NCBI GenBank assembly: GCA_022376515.1
Contig: WTXI01000162.1
Location: forward strand, 18,984-82,983
DNA length: 64,000 bases
Direction: 5' to 3'
Source: Lactifluus volemus
Lineage: Eukaryota > Basidiomycota > Agaricomycetes > Russulales > Russulaceae
The translations under genes and the position numbers were made by a program. Below, in pieces: positions 32,544 to 45,112 of this stretch. Position 1 is the first letter of the stretch, and every line of letters starts with the position of its first letter. The notes beneath the pieces are model-generated. The model saw only the letters and a program-made list of their open reading frames with translations, was not told the origin of the DNA and did no database searches.

Positions 32544-35500
32544 ATGCGTGCTCGCCGGACTGGCCAAAGGCCTCACCACCACCCCAACTCACTGCCATGT
32601 ACCGCCAAAGGCTGTCCACGACGATTCCGAGGTCATAGTGGCCGCACAAAGCATGTCCGCTCTGCTCATTGCGAGCAAATGCCTCCGCAAGTACGAGGGC
32701 ATACCCCTTCACATGACGATATAACCGTTCTGGACGACCCGATCTTCGACATATTTGACTATTACATGGACGAGAATGAGGGTATCAGACAGTCTACTCC
32801 GTTACCATGTCATTCTCCTGACGGCAGCACAACGTCCGAGTCATCTTCCTCACCACCTCCCGAAAATATCTATCCAAATTCATGGTGGTACCATCCATTT
32901 CTTGATGGTAAGAATCCCTCTTTTATCTCGCGTTGTAGTCTGTATGACAACACATACTTAGGTAGCCCTTGTGACGAAGATGGCAATTATTTACCGCTTG
33001 ATGACGCTGGTCATTTTCCTCCCCCTGCTCGCCTACCTGCTTGTCTTGCTGATGATTGGACACCTTATCGGGGCCGCATTGAATTTGAGACCATGGAATT
33101 TTTGTTCTGCAAGAACCAAATGTCGGCAGGGAATATGGACATTCTACTAGATCTCTGGGCGGCGACTCTCCTACCACACAGTGATTCTCCTCCGTTTGCT
33201 GGTCATTCTAACCTCTATGAAACAATCGACTCGACACCTTTAGGCGGCGTTAAATGGCAGAACTTTTCGATAAGCTATCAGGGCAAACTACCTGATGGTG
33301 TAGCGCATGAATGGATGACCACCGCATATGAGGTCTGGTACCGTGATCCGCATCTCTTGGTAAAGGACATGCTTGCCAACCCCGATTACAAGGACCGTGT
33401 GGATTATGCTCCTCTTCAAGAATTCGATGCCGCGTGTCATCGCCAATACCATAACTTCATGTCTGGAGACTGGGCATGGAGACAAGCGGTCAGCCTGAGT
33501 CTTTACACCTCTTCACTTGCTCACTCATTCATCTCTCCCCAGGACATACTAGCTGAGGATCCGGAAACACATGGCGCAACGTTTGTACCAATTATTTTGG
33601 GAAGCGATAAAACAACCGTCTCGGTTGCCACTGGTCACAATGAGTACTATCCACTCTATGTATCAATAGGTAATGTTCATAACTGTATTCGTCGAGCACA
33701 CCGTAATGCTGTGAGTCTCGTTGGTTTTCTTGCAATCCCGAAAAGTAAGTCTATGAGAATATCGACGCTTCAGTCACGCTGATTGAATTTTAGCCGGAAG
33801 GGTGCATTCGGGCCATCCCTCGTTCCGGAAATTTCGGCGACAACTCTTCCATACATCACTCTCTATCATCTTGCAAAACCTTAAACCAGGCATGACAGTC
33901 CCGGAGGTGGTCATGTGCTCCGATGGTCACTTTCGGAAAGTGGTTTACGGGCTCGGTCCTTACATCGCAGACTACCCTGAGCAAGTTCTGCTCACCTGTA
34001 TCATGCAGGGGTGGTGTCCGCGGTCAGTATTATCTGGATATCACACCATGTCTCTCACACATGATGTTCTAGGTGTACTGCAAAGCTAACAAGACAGGAT
34101 CAAGGAGGTGGGCGGCGCTCTCGTGAGCATACTGAACTCATCGTTCGGCTGTTAGAGCCGGGGGAAGTTTGGGTTGGGTATGGCTTCATGAGTGACGTTA
34201 TTGTACGTTCGGCGTGACGGGCATCCCTTTTTTTTTGTTGTTTCTAACGCCACGGCACCAAAACTTGATAGCCATTTACCAATGATTTCCCCCGAGCCGA
34301 TATCCATGAGCTCATTGCGCCTGACATTCTACATCAAGTCATCAAGGGAGTCTTCAAAGACCACTTAGTTGACTGGATTGAAAAATACCTTGTCCTTCAA
34401 CATGGCGCCTCGGGAGCAAGGCTTGTTTTAGATGATATTGACCGTCGGTGAGTTTCCCTTTTATTCTGGAGATAAGTCTTGATAGTGGTGTAGAATTGCG
34501 GCAGCTCCCCCATTTTCGGGCTTACGTCGCTTTCCTCAGGGACGGGGATTCAAACAGTGGACGGGAGATGATTCAAAGGCTTTGATGAAGGTACCCTCAT
34601 AATCTCCTTGCTTTTCGACACCAGATAATATAGTGTAGGTGTATCTGCCCGCCATTGACGGCCATGTACCCTGCAACATTCTCCGTGCGCTCAGGGCATT
34701 TTTAGAATTTTGCTATATCGTTCGACACAATACAATCAATGAGCCGACTCTTTGGGAACTGAAAGACGCATTGGATCGGTTCAATCATTTTCGCACTGCG
34801 TTTGAGGACCTTGGGGTTCGTCCGGATGGGTTTGCGCTGCCACGTCAACACTCGCTCTTCCATTATTTTGCACTAATTCGGGCTTTTGGTGCCCCAAATG
34901 GCCTGTGTTCATCAATCACCGAGTCAAAGCACATTAAGGCCGTTAAACAGCCTTGGCGGCGGTCGAACCGCTACAAGGCATTAAGCCAGATGTTACTGAC
35001 AAACCAGCGTCTAGACAAACTTGCTGCCGCCCACGTAGATTTTACTAACCGAGGAATGCTCGATGGCACCGTTCTCTCCTCTACGTTAGAAATGATTGGT
35101 ACGTCGTAATCCTTTCACCAGATTCCCCCAAGGTGATAACATCCATCTAGAAAACCTGCGTAATGATAGCCTTCCCGATGCCGTCGACAACTCGGAGGAC
35201 GGCAACAACGATGCCGTCGACAACTCGGAGGATGGCAACAACGATGACATCGATGATGGACCCAGTGTTCTCGCTCGCGTTGAACTGGCTCGAACTGTTG
35301 TAAGTGCAGAATCATGGTCCACTTGTTTTGTTGTATTCATTTCGACGCAGGACACTGGCAGCGGCTTGAACCAGCGGCATTTGCTGCAAAAATCCGGCTC
35401 TCTATCTTTCCACAACTTATTCGGCGCTTTCTATATGACCAGCTGTACCCCCAAAGTCGCCTCTCGTCATCCGACGTTGCCCTCAGCGCTTGTCCTGCTT

Positions 35501-36006
35501 TCTCTGGGCTGATCTCGATTGTTCCCTCAGCCACCATTTCCTTCTATGCCCCAAGTGACCCAAGCAGGATTGATGGCATGCGTCGTGAACAGATACGAGC
35601 AACCATTCATGGCAAGGAGGCCCAGCCCGACACGATTGTGTTCTTGTCAATAGCCGCCCAAATCTTGATGGTATGCGCGGTCTTGATGTTGCACGTATCT
35701 TAGCCTTCTTTTCGTTCACACATCTCAACAAGGTCTATCCTTGTGCGCTCGTACACTGGTACACTGTCATCGGAGACGCTTGCAACGAGAATACTGGGAT
35801 GTGGATGGTAAAGCCAGACATGGACAATAACGCGCCTGTCATATCAATCATCCACGTTGACACTATTTTTCGCGGCACATCTTCTTCCAATATTCAGTCG
35901 GAACTTTATTTCCCATGACGTTACATATTCTAACTCCTTAGATAAATTTGAGGCTTACTATGTTAACAGATTTGCTGACCATCACACTTTCGAAATCACC
36001 AGTTGA
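32544..36006 (+). CDS. Plavaka transposase, copy 1
   Basis: ATG at 32544, stop TGA at 36004-36006, with several short introns; the first runs from GTAAGT at about 33748 to TTTTAG at about 33794. The N-terminal C2H2 finger ([10 protein letters not shown]...KHVRSAH) is followed by long conserved blocks typical of the Plavaka family: [81 protein letters not shown]-type [66 protein letters not shown] and [19 protein letters not shown]. It ends [16 protein letters not shown] believe Plavaka belongs among CACTA-like DNA transposons but cannot check that here. No disabling change is visible. Confidence 0.88.
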
Positions 36007-37769
36007 ATACCATTTCATTGTACAGAAGGACTATGGGATTGAGATACATGATGTGCCAAATAAAAAGAATAGGGAAATGCGAGGCATTACAAGAAATACA
36101 AAGGGCTGGCAGCCTAGCATGATGTTGCCCATATGGAGGCACAAAAGGGTCGTGGCGCGGCGCAATGGAGCACGAGGCGCGGAAAGCTGCTGGAGACTGC
36201 CTCGGGGCTACATCCTTCGCTTGTGAGCGTGTCACGCTGCGTGTGACTGACAGTCGACTTCCCTGGCCAAGAACCTGCTAACTACCTCTCCCACCTAGTG
36301 TTGAGCATGGGTTTCTTCCTGCTGCCATCCTGTTTACTTCCCTCTCCTGCCCTTGATTCATCTTCCCTTCTGCCACATATTTCCACATCCAAGCACTCGG
36401 CAGCGTGAGAAAATGTCAACAACGTGGCCGAGAATGAACACCCACTTCGTCCTCAAAGAGCATCAGTCCCTGTCCTTCAACTTCTATGTCATCTTTTTTT
36501 TGTCTTTCTCACAGCCACACAGGCATCAACACCCTCCTTTCCCATACCATCCGAGCCAGAGCCCCTTGTAACCGACCACCCTCCAAGCCGTGCTCAACGG
36601 CCCCTCATGTTCCCACCCCCGGAGTTATTGTGGCCACAGATTCCTGTGCCCACAATGTAGTCATCCAGATCGCGTGTCTCGGTGACTTGGACTGCATGGT
36701 ACATACACCTCAGTCAGAAGGTATCATTCTCTTGGACGAGACCAGCTCTGCAGTGGTTTACGCAGGCACTTCATGAAAATCCTCACGATCCGCTCAGGCA
36801 CCGATATGGCCTTTCTGTCATGGCGCTTTACCGCTCGGGATTTCGACTTGTTGAAGGCTGCTCGAAAACTTTTCAGGCCTGCCCACCAAACTTCCCGTTT
36901 TTTCCGCACGAATTTTGCCAGCTCCAAGATGCTTTCTGTAGTCGTACGTGTTTTTGGCCTAACGCTTTCTTCCTTGAATCTCACCACAGCACCCAACAGA
37001 TTGTCATGCATTTACTCGTGACCTCGGCACCCAAGTCAAACTTGGCAATGCCGCTCTTGATGTTCTCAACAATGCGGTTGCTCTGTTAGAGGCTGGCACT
37101 GAAAGTGGCAGCACCAAGAATATGGTGAGCTGCGCTTCGCGATGGCGCTCCCCAAATCGACAATAATGTTCCCTTCCACAGGAAATGGTGCGCAACCTAC
37201 ATCATGAGGCCCGCGAGGCAGTGGGAAAGGTCGGAGGCTCGGAAGATGACCTGCCTACGCAATTGGAAGCAGACCAACTCGACAGGCTCTCAGGCCGGAC
37301 GCGGGTGGGTCACCTTCGAGTTCCTCATGTCCGAGCACCTTGCGACCGATTATCGTGCAGTGAGCAGGCTCGAAGCACCGACGCCTTCTCACCATGTATC
37401 AGCCTACTCGTATGCTCCACCGGACCCACAACTCGTGCAACAGTGCGCTCGGGCGCTTCGATCCCTCGTGTGTTCCCAGGTGAAGAGGACTTTGGGGTAC
37501 CAGTGGGGCAGGACGCCGACAGCGATCCCGAAGCTGACATGAAGAGATGTGTGATGCTCTCCAGCCATACTTTCTTGTGTAGTTACATTGTATTAAGATT
37601 AAGGTCGTTTCAAATTCATAGACTGCTTCAACACAGCTGGGGCCAAACCACCTGATCTCGCGGGAAACCTGCGCCCGTGGCCACGGGCACTCCATGGGCA
37701 CGGGCATGGGGTCACCGAATTTTTGGCCGCGGGCCACGCGTGCTCATCATAACATAATAGATCTGATTC
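36007..37769. other. Unassigned stretch between Plavaka copy 1 and its right subterminal repeats
   Basis: About 1.7 kb with several medium open frames on both strands (for example 36724-37011 minus and 37185-37655 plus). I cannot place any in a family or link them into a convincing spliced gene. A GC-rich palindromic patch lies at 37673-37688 (GCCCGTGGCCACGGGC). It may be a decayed passenger gene or another small insertion. Confidence 0.4.
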
Positions 37770-38053
37770 TTAAAAAAAAAACTATCAAAGCAGAATTAAG
37801 CGGAATTAAGTAAAATTAAGACAAATTTGTCACAAAGTAGGTTTTCAAACAGGTGCTTAAACTTCCTTACTATTTGTTTTGGTTCTTAATTGTGCTTAGT
37901 CTGCTTAATCCGAAGTAATTCTCTTAATCTTGCTTGAGACAATTTTAGCGCACAAAAAATAAGCAGAAAATAAGCAGAAATTTTTTTCCTTAGTGTCCTT
38001 AGTGTCCTTAATTCTCCTTATCGAAAAATAAGGAGTTCTAAGCAAAGCTAAGT
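37770..38053. repeat. Right CTTAA/TTAAG-rich subterminal region
   Basis: AT-rich with dense TTAAG and CTTAA motifs, including GAATTAAGCGGAATTAAG, CTTAGTGTCCTTAGTGTCC and AAATAAGCAGAAATAAGCAG-like runs. It mirrors 3844-4240 in inverted order. Confidence 0.6.
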
Positions 38054-38083
38054 GAAATTAAGTAACCTTAACTTTTACTGATG
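38054..38083 (-). repeat. Right copy of 30-bp inverted repeat (putative Plavaka TIR)
   Basis: The plus strand starts GAAATTAAGTAACC and ends TTTTACTGATG. Its reverse complement matches 3814-3843 at 26 of 30 positions. It lies 17 bp before the stop codon of the copy 2 transposase. Confidence 0.6.
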
Positions 38084-38099
38084 AGGTAGTACAGAAAGA

Positions 38100-41000
38100 A
38101 TATCAGAAAGCAATTTCGTGCGCGTGATGGTCAATATACTTATTCACGTAATATGCTTTAAATGTATCGAGTGATATTACTGAATTTATTTGTATTGGTA
38201 AGGGATTACGACCGTAAATCGGGATAAGATGAGCAGCGCGCAGGATCGCGTCGAGGTGAATAACAGCATTGTGGCGTCTGTTGCAGATAAAATCGGGACG
38301 CACCACCCACATTCCAGTGATGCTGTCCATGCCTACGGTTGTGAACCATTCGACAAACGCACATGGAAACACTACATCGTTGTACACAAATGAAAAAAAT
38401 GTCCGGATGCGGGCAACGTTGAGTCCACACATTCCTGGCCTTTCGTCATCCTCGACCACAAACACGGTATCATATCTTGGTCCCCCTCCTCGCCACGAAG
38501 GCGTTGCTCGTATGCGCTCGCGCCGCATGCCGCGGATGCCACTGGGATCGCTCGGTGCAAAGAATGTTGCGATCGCAGAATTGAAGACTTTCACGTGGAT
38601 GGTGGATGGCAGAAAGCCTACTGGGATTCCATCTATTCCAAGCTGATCGGAAAGGAATGCCTGTGTCAGCATGGGAAGGTCAGCTTCATTTATTTTGGCC
38701 GCAAGTTCTTGCAGAGCCAAAGGATAGGATCTCGCTAGTTCCAGCACAGTATATTAGATTCAAACTCATATAGATCGCGTAGAGGCGTTACAGTACTTAC
38801 CACAAAGGACAACGTGCCCAAGCACATTCACATCCGAGTCCACAGGCCCTTCATCGTCATCGTCACCATCACTGTCATTGTCGTGTGCAGGTGGGTTATC
38901 AATTGGGCGGGGGAGGAATGAGACATTGGGAGGAGGCATATGGCCAGCCGGCAGCATCCCACGGGCAACAAAGTCTGCCTGCATTGCTGCAAGCTTGTCG
39001 AGGCGCTGGTTTGTCATGAGCATTTGTCCAAGTGCGTCATTCCGACTAGAGCGCCGCCACGGTTTCTTGACGGCAGTAATATGACGAGACTCTGTGATGG
39101 ATGAGCAAAGTCCACCTGGGGCCCCGAAGTCTTGGATAAGGGTGTGATAGTGTGTTAGCATATGCTGACGCGGAAGGAAAAAACCTGTTGGTCGGACACC
39201 GGTAGCACGAAATACTTCACGCAATCGCAGGAACTCGGACAGTGAGTGATCGAAGTTGTTTAAGGCGTCTTCGTCTATGTCTTGGCGGCGGGAGATGTAG
39301 CAGGCGTCGAGGAAGGACGCAATACATGCTACCATGTCATCTGGTACATAGCCAACGATTGCAGGCAGATACACCTATATCAAGTAAAAGTCATGGGGAA
39401 TCGCATCACTAGCGGTGTGAAAATACCTTCATCAAGGCTTTGGAGTCATCCCCTGTCCACTGCTTGAAGCGGCGACCGTGAGGAAAGCGGCGAAGACCCG
39501 GGAATGGTGGTACGGCAGCGATTCTTCCTCGGTGTGTGAGCTTGATGCCAGTATGGAAAGAAATCAGTGACGCACCGATAGTCGATGTCATCAAGGATCT
39601 TGTTTGCCTGACTTTCAGTCTGAGTGATTCCCAAGTAGTCCACAACCCACATTACAAGGTGATCCTTGAACGCGCCTTTGATAGCTTGGTGTAGCAAGTC
39701 GGGCGAAATCATCTCATTGATATCTGCGCGTGGAAAATCAGCGGTGAATGGCTGTAATATCCATCAATAATACATAAATGGAATGGGGGAATCCAATACT
39801 CACAATAATGTCGTCATTGATTCCATATTTTTCCCAAAGTGACTTGGAATCTAGAAGGTGAATGAGCTCATCCGTGAGCACGGCCGTTCGCGGCACTGAA
39901 ATGGCGTCTGGGTTATTTGGCGAGGCAGTACACCTATTCCAGTATTGGGATTGAGTTGGCGGCTGTTGGCCAACTCCGAGTCCAAGTCGAACTAGAGTAC
40001 TTACTTTGGGCACCAACCCTGGACGATCCCTGTCAACATGACTTGCTCAGGGTAGTCGGCAATGAAAGCTACCAAGTCGTAGATGACCCGCCAGTAGTGG
40101 CCATCCGGGCATCGTCGGATGACTGGCCTTGTCATCCCAGGTTGAAGCGACTGTAGCACTGCAGATATCGACGCATGGAATAACTGCCGCTTGAACTTGC
40201 GAAACTCCGGATCTTTGTCATATCGCCGGTCACCTAGATCATCACGTTCATATAAATTTACCTTAGTAGTTATAAAATATGATGTAACGTACTTTTGGGG
40301 ATAGCGAGAAACGCTATCGGTATCACGGCATTGCGGTGTGCGCGTCGCACTGTATTGTGTAGATTGCCGATCGATAAGTACAACAGATGATATTCGACAT
40401 GTCCAGTGGCGACTGAGACTGTGGTCTTGTCACTGCCTAAAATAATTGGGCAGTACATCGCGCCACGTGTCTCGACATCGTGCAGCGTGGCAATGAGATC
40501 CTATGATTAAGAAGTTAGCCTAATGTATGGACAAATGAATATAAACTTACACAGTGATACCAGGCGATGTTTGCAGACATTACATTGCTCCAGCGACGCT
40601 TACGATCTTTGTCAAGCTCGACATATGGAGAAAAATCAAATTGCCCATTGAAATCCGGATTATCCAACATCGTGCGTACGACCTCATCAGGATCACGATA
40701 CCACACTTCGTAGTCCATCTGTTTCCAGCTAGGAGCATCCCTCGCAACATCCTCAGAGAATCCGGTGATCAGACAAATCCATGGTACATCACCAAGAGCT
40801 GATGAATCAATTGTTGCGTGCAGGTGTTGGTGATTCTGGAATGGGCTGGACCCATCGAAACCTTCCACGGATGATCCCCACAGCTCCATTAGCAAGTCAA
40901 TATTGGCGGCAGACATCTCGACACGGCGATACAAAAGATCGGCAATGAGGAACTGGACTTTGTCCTCAAACGGGGTCCAATCATCGGGCGTTGCAAGGGC

Positions 41001-41165
41001 TCGGGGTGTTGGCTGAGTCCCAGGCGGCAGGAAGTTCCCATCGGCATCGCAAGGAAGGGCTGGTTGAAGGCGCATCAGTGATGTTCATAGAACTTGGGAT
41101 ATGTAGAAAACACTTACCAGTTAGGTGAGGATGTTCTATCCATTCGCCGCGCTGTTGTTGTGGCA
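38100..41165 (-). CDS. Plavaka transposase, copy 2 (N-terminus uncertain)
   Basis: Minus-strand multi-exon gene ending DTFKAYYVNKYIDHHAHEIAF with TGA at 38100-38102. Conserved Plavaka blocks appear in order: [137 protein letters not shown] and ITESRHITAVKKPWRRSSR. The most upstream exon I support reads QQQRGEWIEHPHLTG (about 41120-41165). I do not find the C2H2 finger seen in copy 1, so the N-terminus is either on an unrecognised exon or lost. The core seems intact. It faces away from the accessory gene at 42505, the same arrangement as P1. Confidence 0.82.
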
Positions 41166-41617
41166 CTTGTGGGAGTTCGGGAGTAGATTGTCATTGTCCT
41201 AGATTCACCTGGAGGTTGGAATTTGTGTGAAATGTGCGGAAGTGATACGTGCGGCCATGCTGACTCTTGAATGTAGAGGGACATCCAGAAACCAAGCATG
41301 GGAGTCGGTATGATGACAACATGGTGAGTAAGAAAGACAGGAGAAAGCGGTGCCAGTGAGGAAGGACTTACATGGAGAGCCCGATAATCTAGCCCACAGG
41401 CATGGGCGTGCTAGGCGTTGGTCACTGGCAAAGACTGGGAAGAGGGATGCAGGTAGGTGGAAATCGGGGGCGTTCCATGCCAGAAGTCAGAGGCGAAATG
41501 AACCTACGGGTAAAAAATTTCAGTACAATGAATGCAATGGATCATGAGGCAACAGGAGATACACATACGCCGGAGAAAATGAAGAAAAATTGACATGTGC
41601 CAGTAATAGTGAATGTA

Positions 41618-41745
41618 CCGGGGAAAATTCCGCACCGGTGGCTACTGAATGTCAAGGAACCGGGGACGTTGGCGCACCGGTTGCCGCTAAGTGACAAGGG
41701 ACCGGAGAAAAATGCGCACCGGTCGCTACTGAGTGAATAAGGTAA
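41618..41745 (+). repeat. 42-bp tandem repeat, three copies
   Basis: Units starting ACCGGGGAAAATTCCGCACCGG, ACCGGGGACGTTGGCGCACCGG and ACCGGAGAAAAATGCGCACCGG begin at about 41618, 41660 and 41701. They lie between the divergent copy 2 transposase and accessory genes. No coding function is apparent. Confidence 0.7.
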
Positions 41746-41924
41746 TGGGGAAAGTGTACACCCGACATGAGTGAATTGCGGGGAGCGGGAATACGAAGTC
41801 ACTAATTTAAAGCGCCGGTACGCATGAATTTGCCATGAACTCACTTAGGACGTGTGCCAGTGCCAGCAGGTCCGAGACCAGGAAATCAACACAGAAATGT
41901 CTGTAAATGAGAGACTTAGAAAGG

Positions 41925-42504
41925 AGCAAGAGAAACAATGAAAGTCGCACTGGCAGGAAGGACATTGACAGAACGAGACTGAAGGCGGTGAGGGGGGTGC
42001 AAGGAAGCGGGAGTAGTCAGTGCGACATATCCTTGACATGCGAGAATGCACACTAGTCGTCGATGACAGTAAATGCCGTCGGGACTGCAGGCTGGACGGA
42101 AAGGGAGTGGCGGGAAGAAGAGTTGGCGCAGGGTCTCAAAAAATTTCGAATTTCGATGCAAAAAGACAACAAACCTTCCCACACACCTGCCTAAGATTCT
42201 CTCAGTTATGCCAGAGAAACAACGAAAGTCGCACAGGGAGGAAGGACATTGGCAAAATGAGACTGAAGGGTGATGAGGCCCAGGGGGTGCAAGGAAGCGG
42301 GAGTAGCCAGCGCAACATATCCTTGACAGGTGAGAATGCACACTAGCCATCGACGACAGTAAATGCCGTCGGGACTGCGGGCTGGACAGAAAGGGAGTGG
42401 CGCGAAGAAGAGTTGGCGCAAATTCTCAGAAATAGCTTGAGTTTCGATGCACAAAGACAACAAATAACCTTCCCACACACCCGCCTAATATCCTCTCAGT
42501 TAGT
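41925..42504 (+). repeat. Tandem duplication (about 285-290 bp unit) upstream of accessory gene 2
   Basis: GCAAGGAAGCGGGAGTAG occurs at about 41999 and 42289. GAGAAACAA(T/C)GAAAGTCGCAC occurs at about 41930 and 42213. Long stretches between them match. Each unit ends near CTCTCAGTT followed closely by an ATG; only the second ATG (42505) opens a long frame, while the first gives 19 codons. It looks like a duplicated promoter and leader. Confidence 0.75.
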
Positions 42505-45087
42505 ATGCCAATCACCACGCGGAAAAAGAACGCAGAGGCGCACCCAGGTAAAATTATTCTCGATGCTCAGCAAAAGCGTCGTACTCCTCAGCAGGCTGCA
42601 GAGGATAGAATGTTGGCCGAGGCAGTAGCCGCTTCAACTGCAGAGGATGCTAATGCCAAGCTCAAGGCCGTCGTCAGCCGTATCAATGAGCTGGAGGAAG
42701 GACTCCAGCAAGGCTCACAGCTGGCACAAAAGCACGCAGCTAGGCCGGATTTGCGTCACAGTGCTAGTGGACAGTCAACGGCAGTTCAGAAGTTCATGAC
42801 GAGGCATATGAAACATGCCCTAGCTGCTCAACAAGACACAGATGAGCTGATTGATGAGGAAGACGAGTATTTCAAAACTCACCTTTTTCGTGATCGTTTT
42901 TACTGACCTTGGCAATAGAATAGAAAGTCCGAGCTATCACGGGGCCAGTGTCACGGCGTCTTACGACAACATATCAACAGTATCGCCAGCATCATTCACA
43001 GATGCAGAACCGATACTCAATGTTCTTAGCAACGAAGAAAGAGCGATCAGAGAAGAAAACGATGCCGCGGGATATGAGGATGATGGCGATAATGAAGACG
43101 AAGGGGACATCGATGGTTGGCTTGATAAGGACGCCCAGCCTGAGAACAAGAACAAAAAAAATTCTAAGGTTTGCCTGCCGCATGTTTTTTTACTCATTTG
43201 ATTGATGGGAACTGAGGCGAACCGAATAGGCAACGCGGCCGTTGAACCCTCACTGGCATGCCGAAGTCGATAACGCCTGTAGTAGAGTCCCTCTACCTCC
43301 ATCTCGTCCCAGGCCCCGGGCAATATACAGATCCGCTTCTCAGTAAGTGATGTCGCCTCCAGCTTAGACCCAAGCCCATAGTAATCAGAAGGGATGAACC
43401 AAGTGCCCTGACACCGGCTGTGACTCAGACTCCGTCACCTCCGCCACCAACGCAGCCTCGGGAGGTGACCAGGCTAAGTACCAGCACTAAACGAAAATGC
43501 CAGCCTCAGTTTTCAAGGTGAGTTATAGACATTCCCTAGGGCTCGAGACTCACCATGATTAGCAGGCATCAATCTAAGCGTGCAAGGGCAGAACCAGGCG
43601 GTCTGCTAACCAACTGGCAAAAGAGACTCGAAGCCCCAATAGCAGGTAACCGCCCCCGTCCTCTGAGTTAACTCATCTTGACAGTTATATACAGGGGCAC
43701 AGCCCGGGACAAGACAGACGAGATACATGCACGAGCCCAGCCATAGGACACCTGGGCCCATGGATCAAGACTCAGAGGTAATCATCAGCATCAGCTCAGG
43801 TTCCAGTGCGACGGTGGGTGAGTTCCACAATGAGGAATCAGAAGACGTATCGAGTCGAGCGAAGGCTAGTAAGCCTACCAGCATGGGTCAAGCTTCCAGT
43901 GTGGCTCAGAGTGGATCAAAAGGTGCGGCATTCGGTGGCAGGGTTGGAGCACGGGAAACGGCACAGGTGAGCGTGGTGATTTGACATCTGGTTCAAGATA
44001 AAACTCCTTGTCAAAACAGATGGGCATCGTCCTTTCCAGGGGCGCAGAGGGTGACGCCGAGGTGTCTCAGGCCAAGCGTTCCAGGAAGCCAAAATATGTT
44101 ATGACGGACCTTCCTTTCCCGGCGGTGGACAGAAACAACTATATGGAGATGTGGCGCAAGACGTTCATACCTTCCCTCCTGAGTTGGGCCAGACAGCAAG
44201 CTGATCCGTTTGGCACGAACGGCCGGATGAGAGGTCCAGTAGGTGTCATCTGGTCGACCACGTTCCCGGACGTGCTGCTTGAAGAAAGGGGACTTGAAAT
44301 AGTCTTGACTGTGGTACGTACTAGCATTCTACAGGCACATATATCCTATTGACACTTTCAGGCCAAGAATGCGCTTAACAACTGGCGCAGCGAGATCGGG
44401 AAGGCTGGGCATCGAGCAGTCGTTGATATGTGGCTTGAGGACCCGGCCTCATTCAACAACACGGAAGCTCGTGCACAATACATTAAAGCGGAATTAGAAG
44501 GGCTCAGGTTCATATATAAATACCCAGATGCAAAGGTAAGTGTATATACAGAGTTTTACACCATCTGACATAGTCAACAGGGTGCGCGCGCCGCGTTCTG
44601 CTCCGATCTGATCTCCAAAGTGTTTTCTTTGCACCTTCGGAAGATCCTACCACTGGCAAACATGCAATTTGGGGCGCTGGCACTAGCAACCGCTGCGGTA
44701 AGGTCTCGTCATGTTTTAGTCGATGTTGCTACTTATCTAATGCTACAGGTCGAGCGTGGTCTGACCTTGTTCACGACCGGGGAGGACGTTACCGCGCGCG
44801 AAAAACGGAGGGCCAGGGTGTCCGGTGACCATGATAAAGCCAAGGCCAAATCTCGGGAGTGGAGTTTCAGTGACAACCCCTGGGGGAAGAAGGCTCGCAT
44901 GTGGGCCGGGAGTACCCAACGGCTCAATGAAGACCACTGGCGCAAAGTTGTCGACGATGCGTGTGCTTACATCCCGGAAGGTGAGAAGATTGCAGAGGGG
45001 GATTGTGCCGAAGGTGAAGATGAATACGAAGTTGATCTTCGTTCTTGCATTGCACTAAACTGGTATTTTTTTATTATACACTTATAG
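42505..45087 (+). CDS. Plavaka-associated accessory protein, copy 2
   Basis: Multi-exon gene from ATG at 42505 to a likely stop at 45085-45087; several central introns are approximate. The N-terminus is basic and helical with a coiled-coil-like segment (KLKAVVSRINELEEGLQQG). An acidic Asp/Glu-rich region (YEDDGDNEDEGDIDGW), a Ser/Pro-rich linker and a basic patch (AKRSRKPKYV) follow. The folded region starts DLPFPAVDRN...W...FIPSLL, contains NNWRSEIGKAGHRAV and ends ALALATAAVERGLTLF. That block matches the broken gene at 4255-32389 in order, length and key residues, so the two are paralogues. Neither has a function known to me. Each is divergent from a Plavaka transposase. Confidence 0.75.
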
Positions 45088-45112
45088 CCATAATTTGCTC
45101 AAGTGTTGATCC

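Larger units (their letters stand above)
3814..38083 (+). mobile_element. Plavaka-type DNA transposon P1, enlarged by nested insertions
   Basis: Delimited by the 30-bp inverted repeats at 3814-3843 and 38054-38083, each backed by a CTTAA-rich zone. It contains a Plavaka transposase gene (32544-36006, +) and a divergent accessory gene (4255-6611 plus 32187-32389, -), the latter split by Gyp-B. Without Gyp-B and one copy of its duplication the element would be about 8.7 kb. The right end lies only 17 bp from the stop codon of the second Plavaka transposase, so P1 may have inserted beside or into that element. Boundaries rest on the imperfect inverted repeat and are less certain than those of the nested elements. 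Confidence 0.55.

Noticed and set aside
37673..37688. GC palindrome as an origin or terminator
   Set aside because: A single 16-bp palindrome without further context cannot be given a function.
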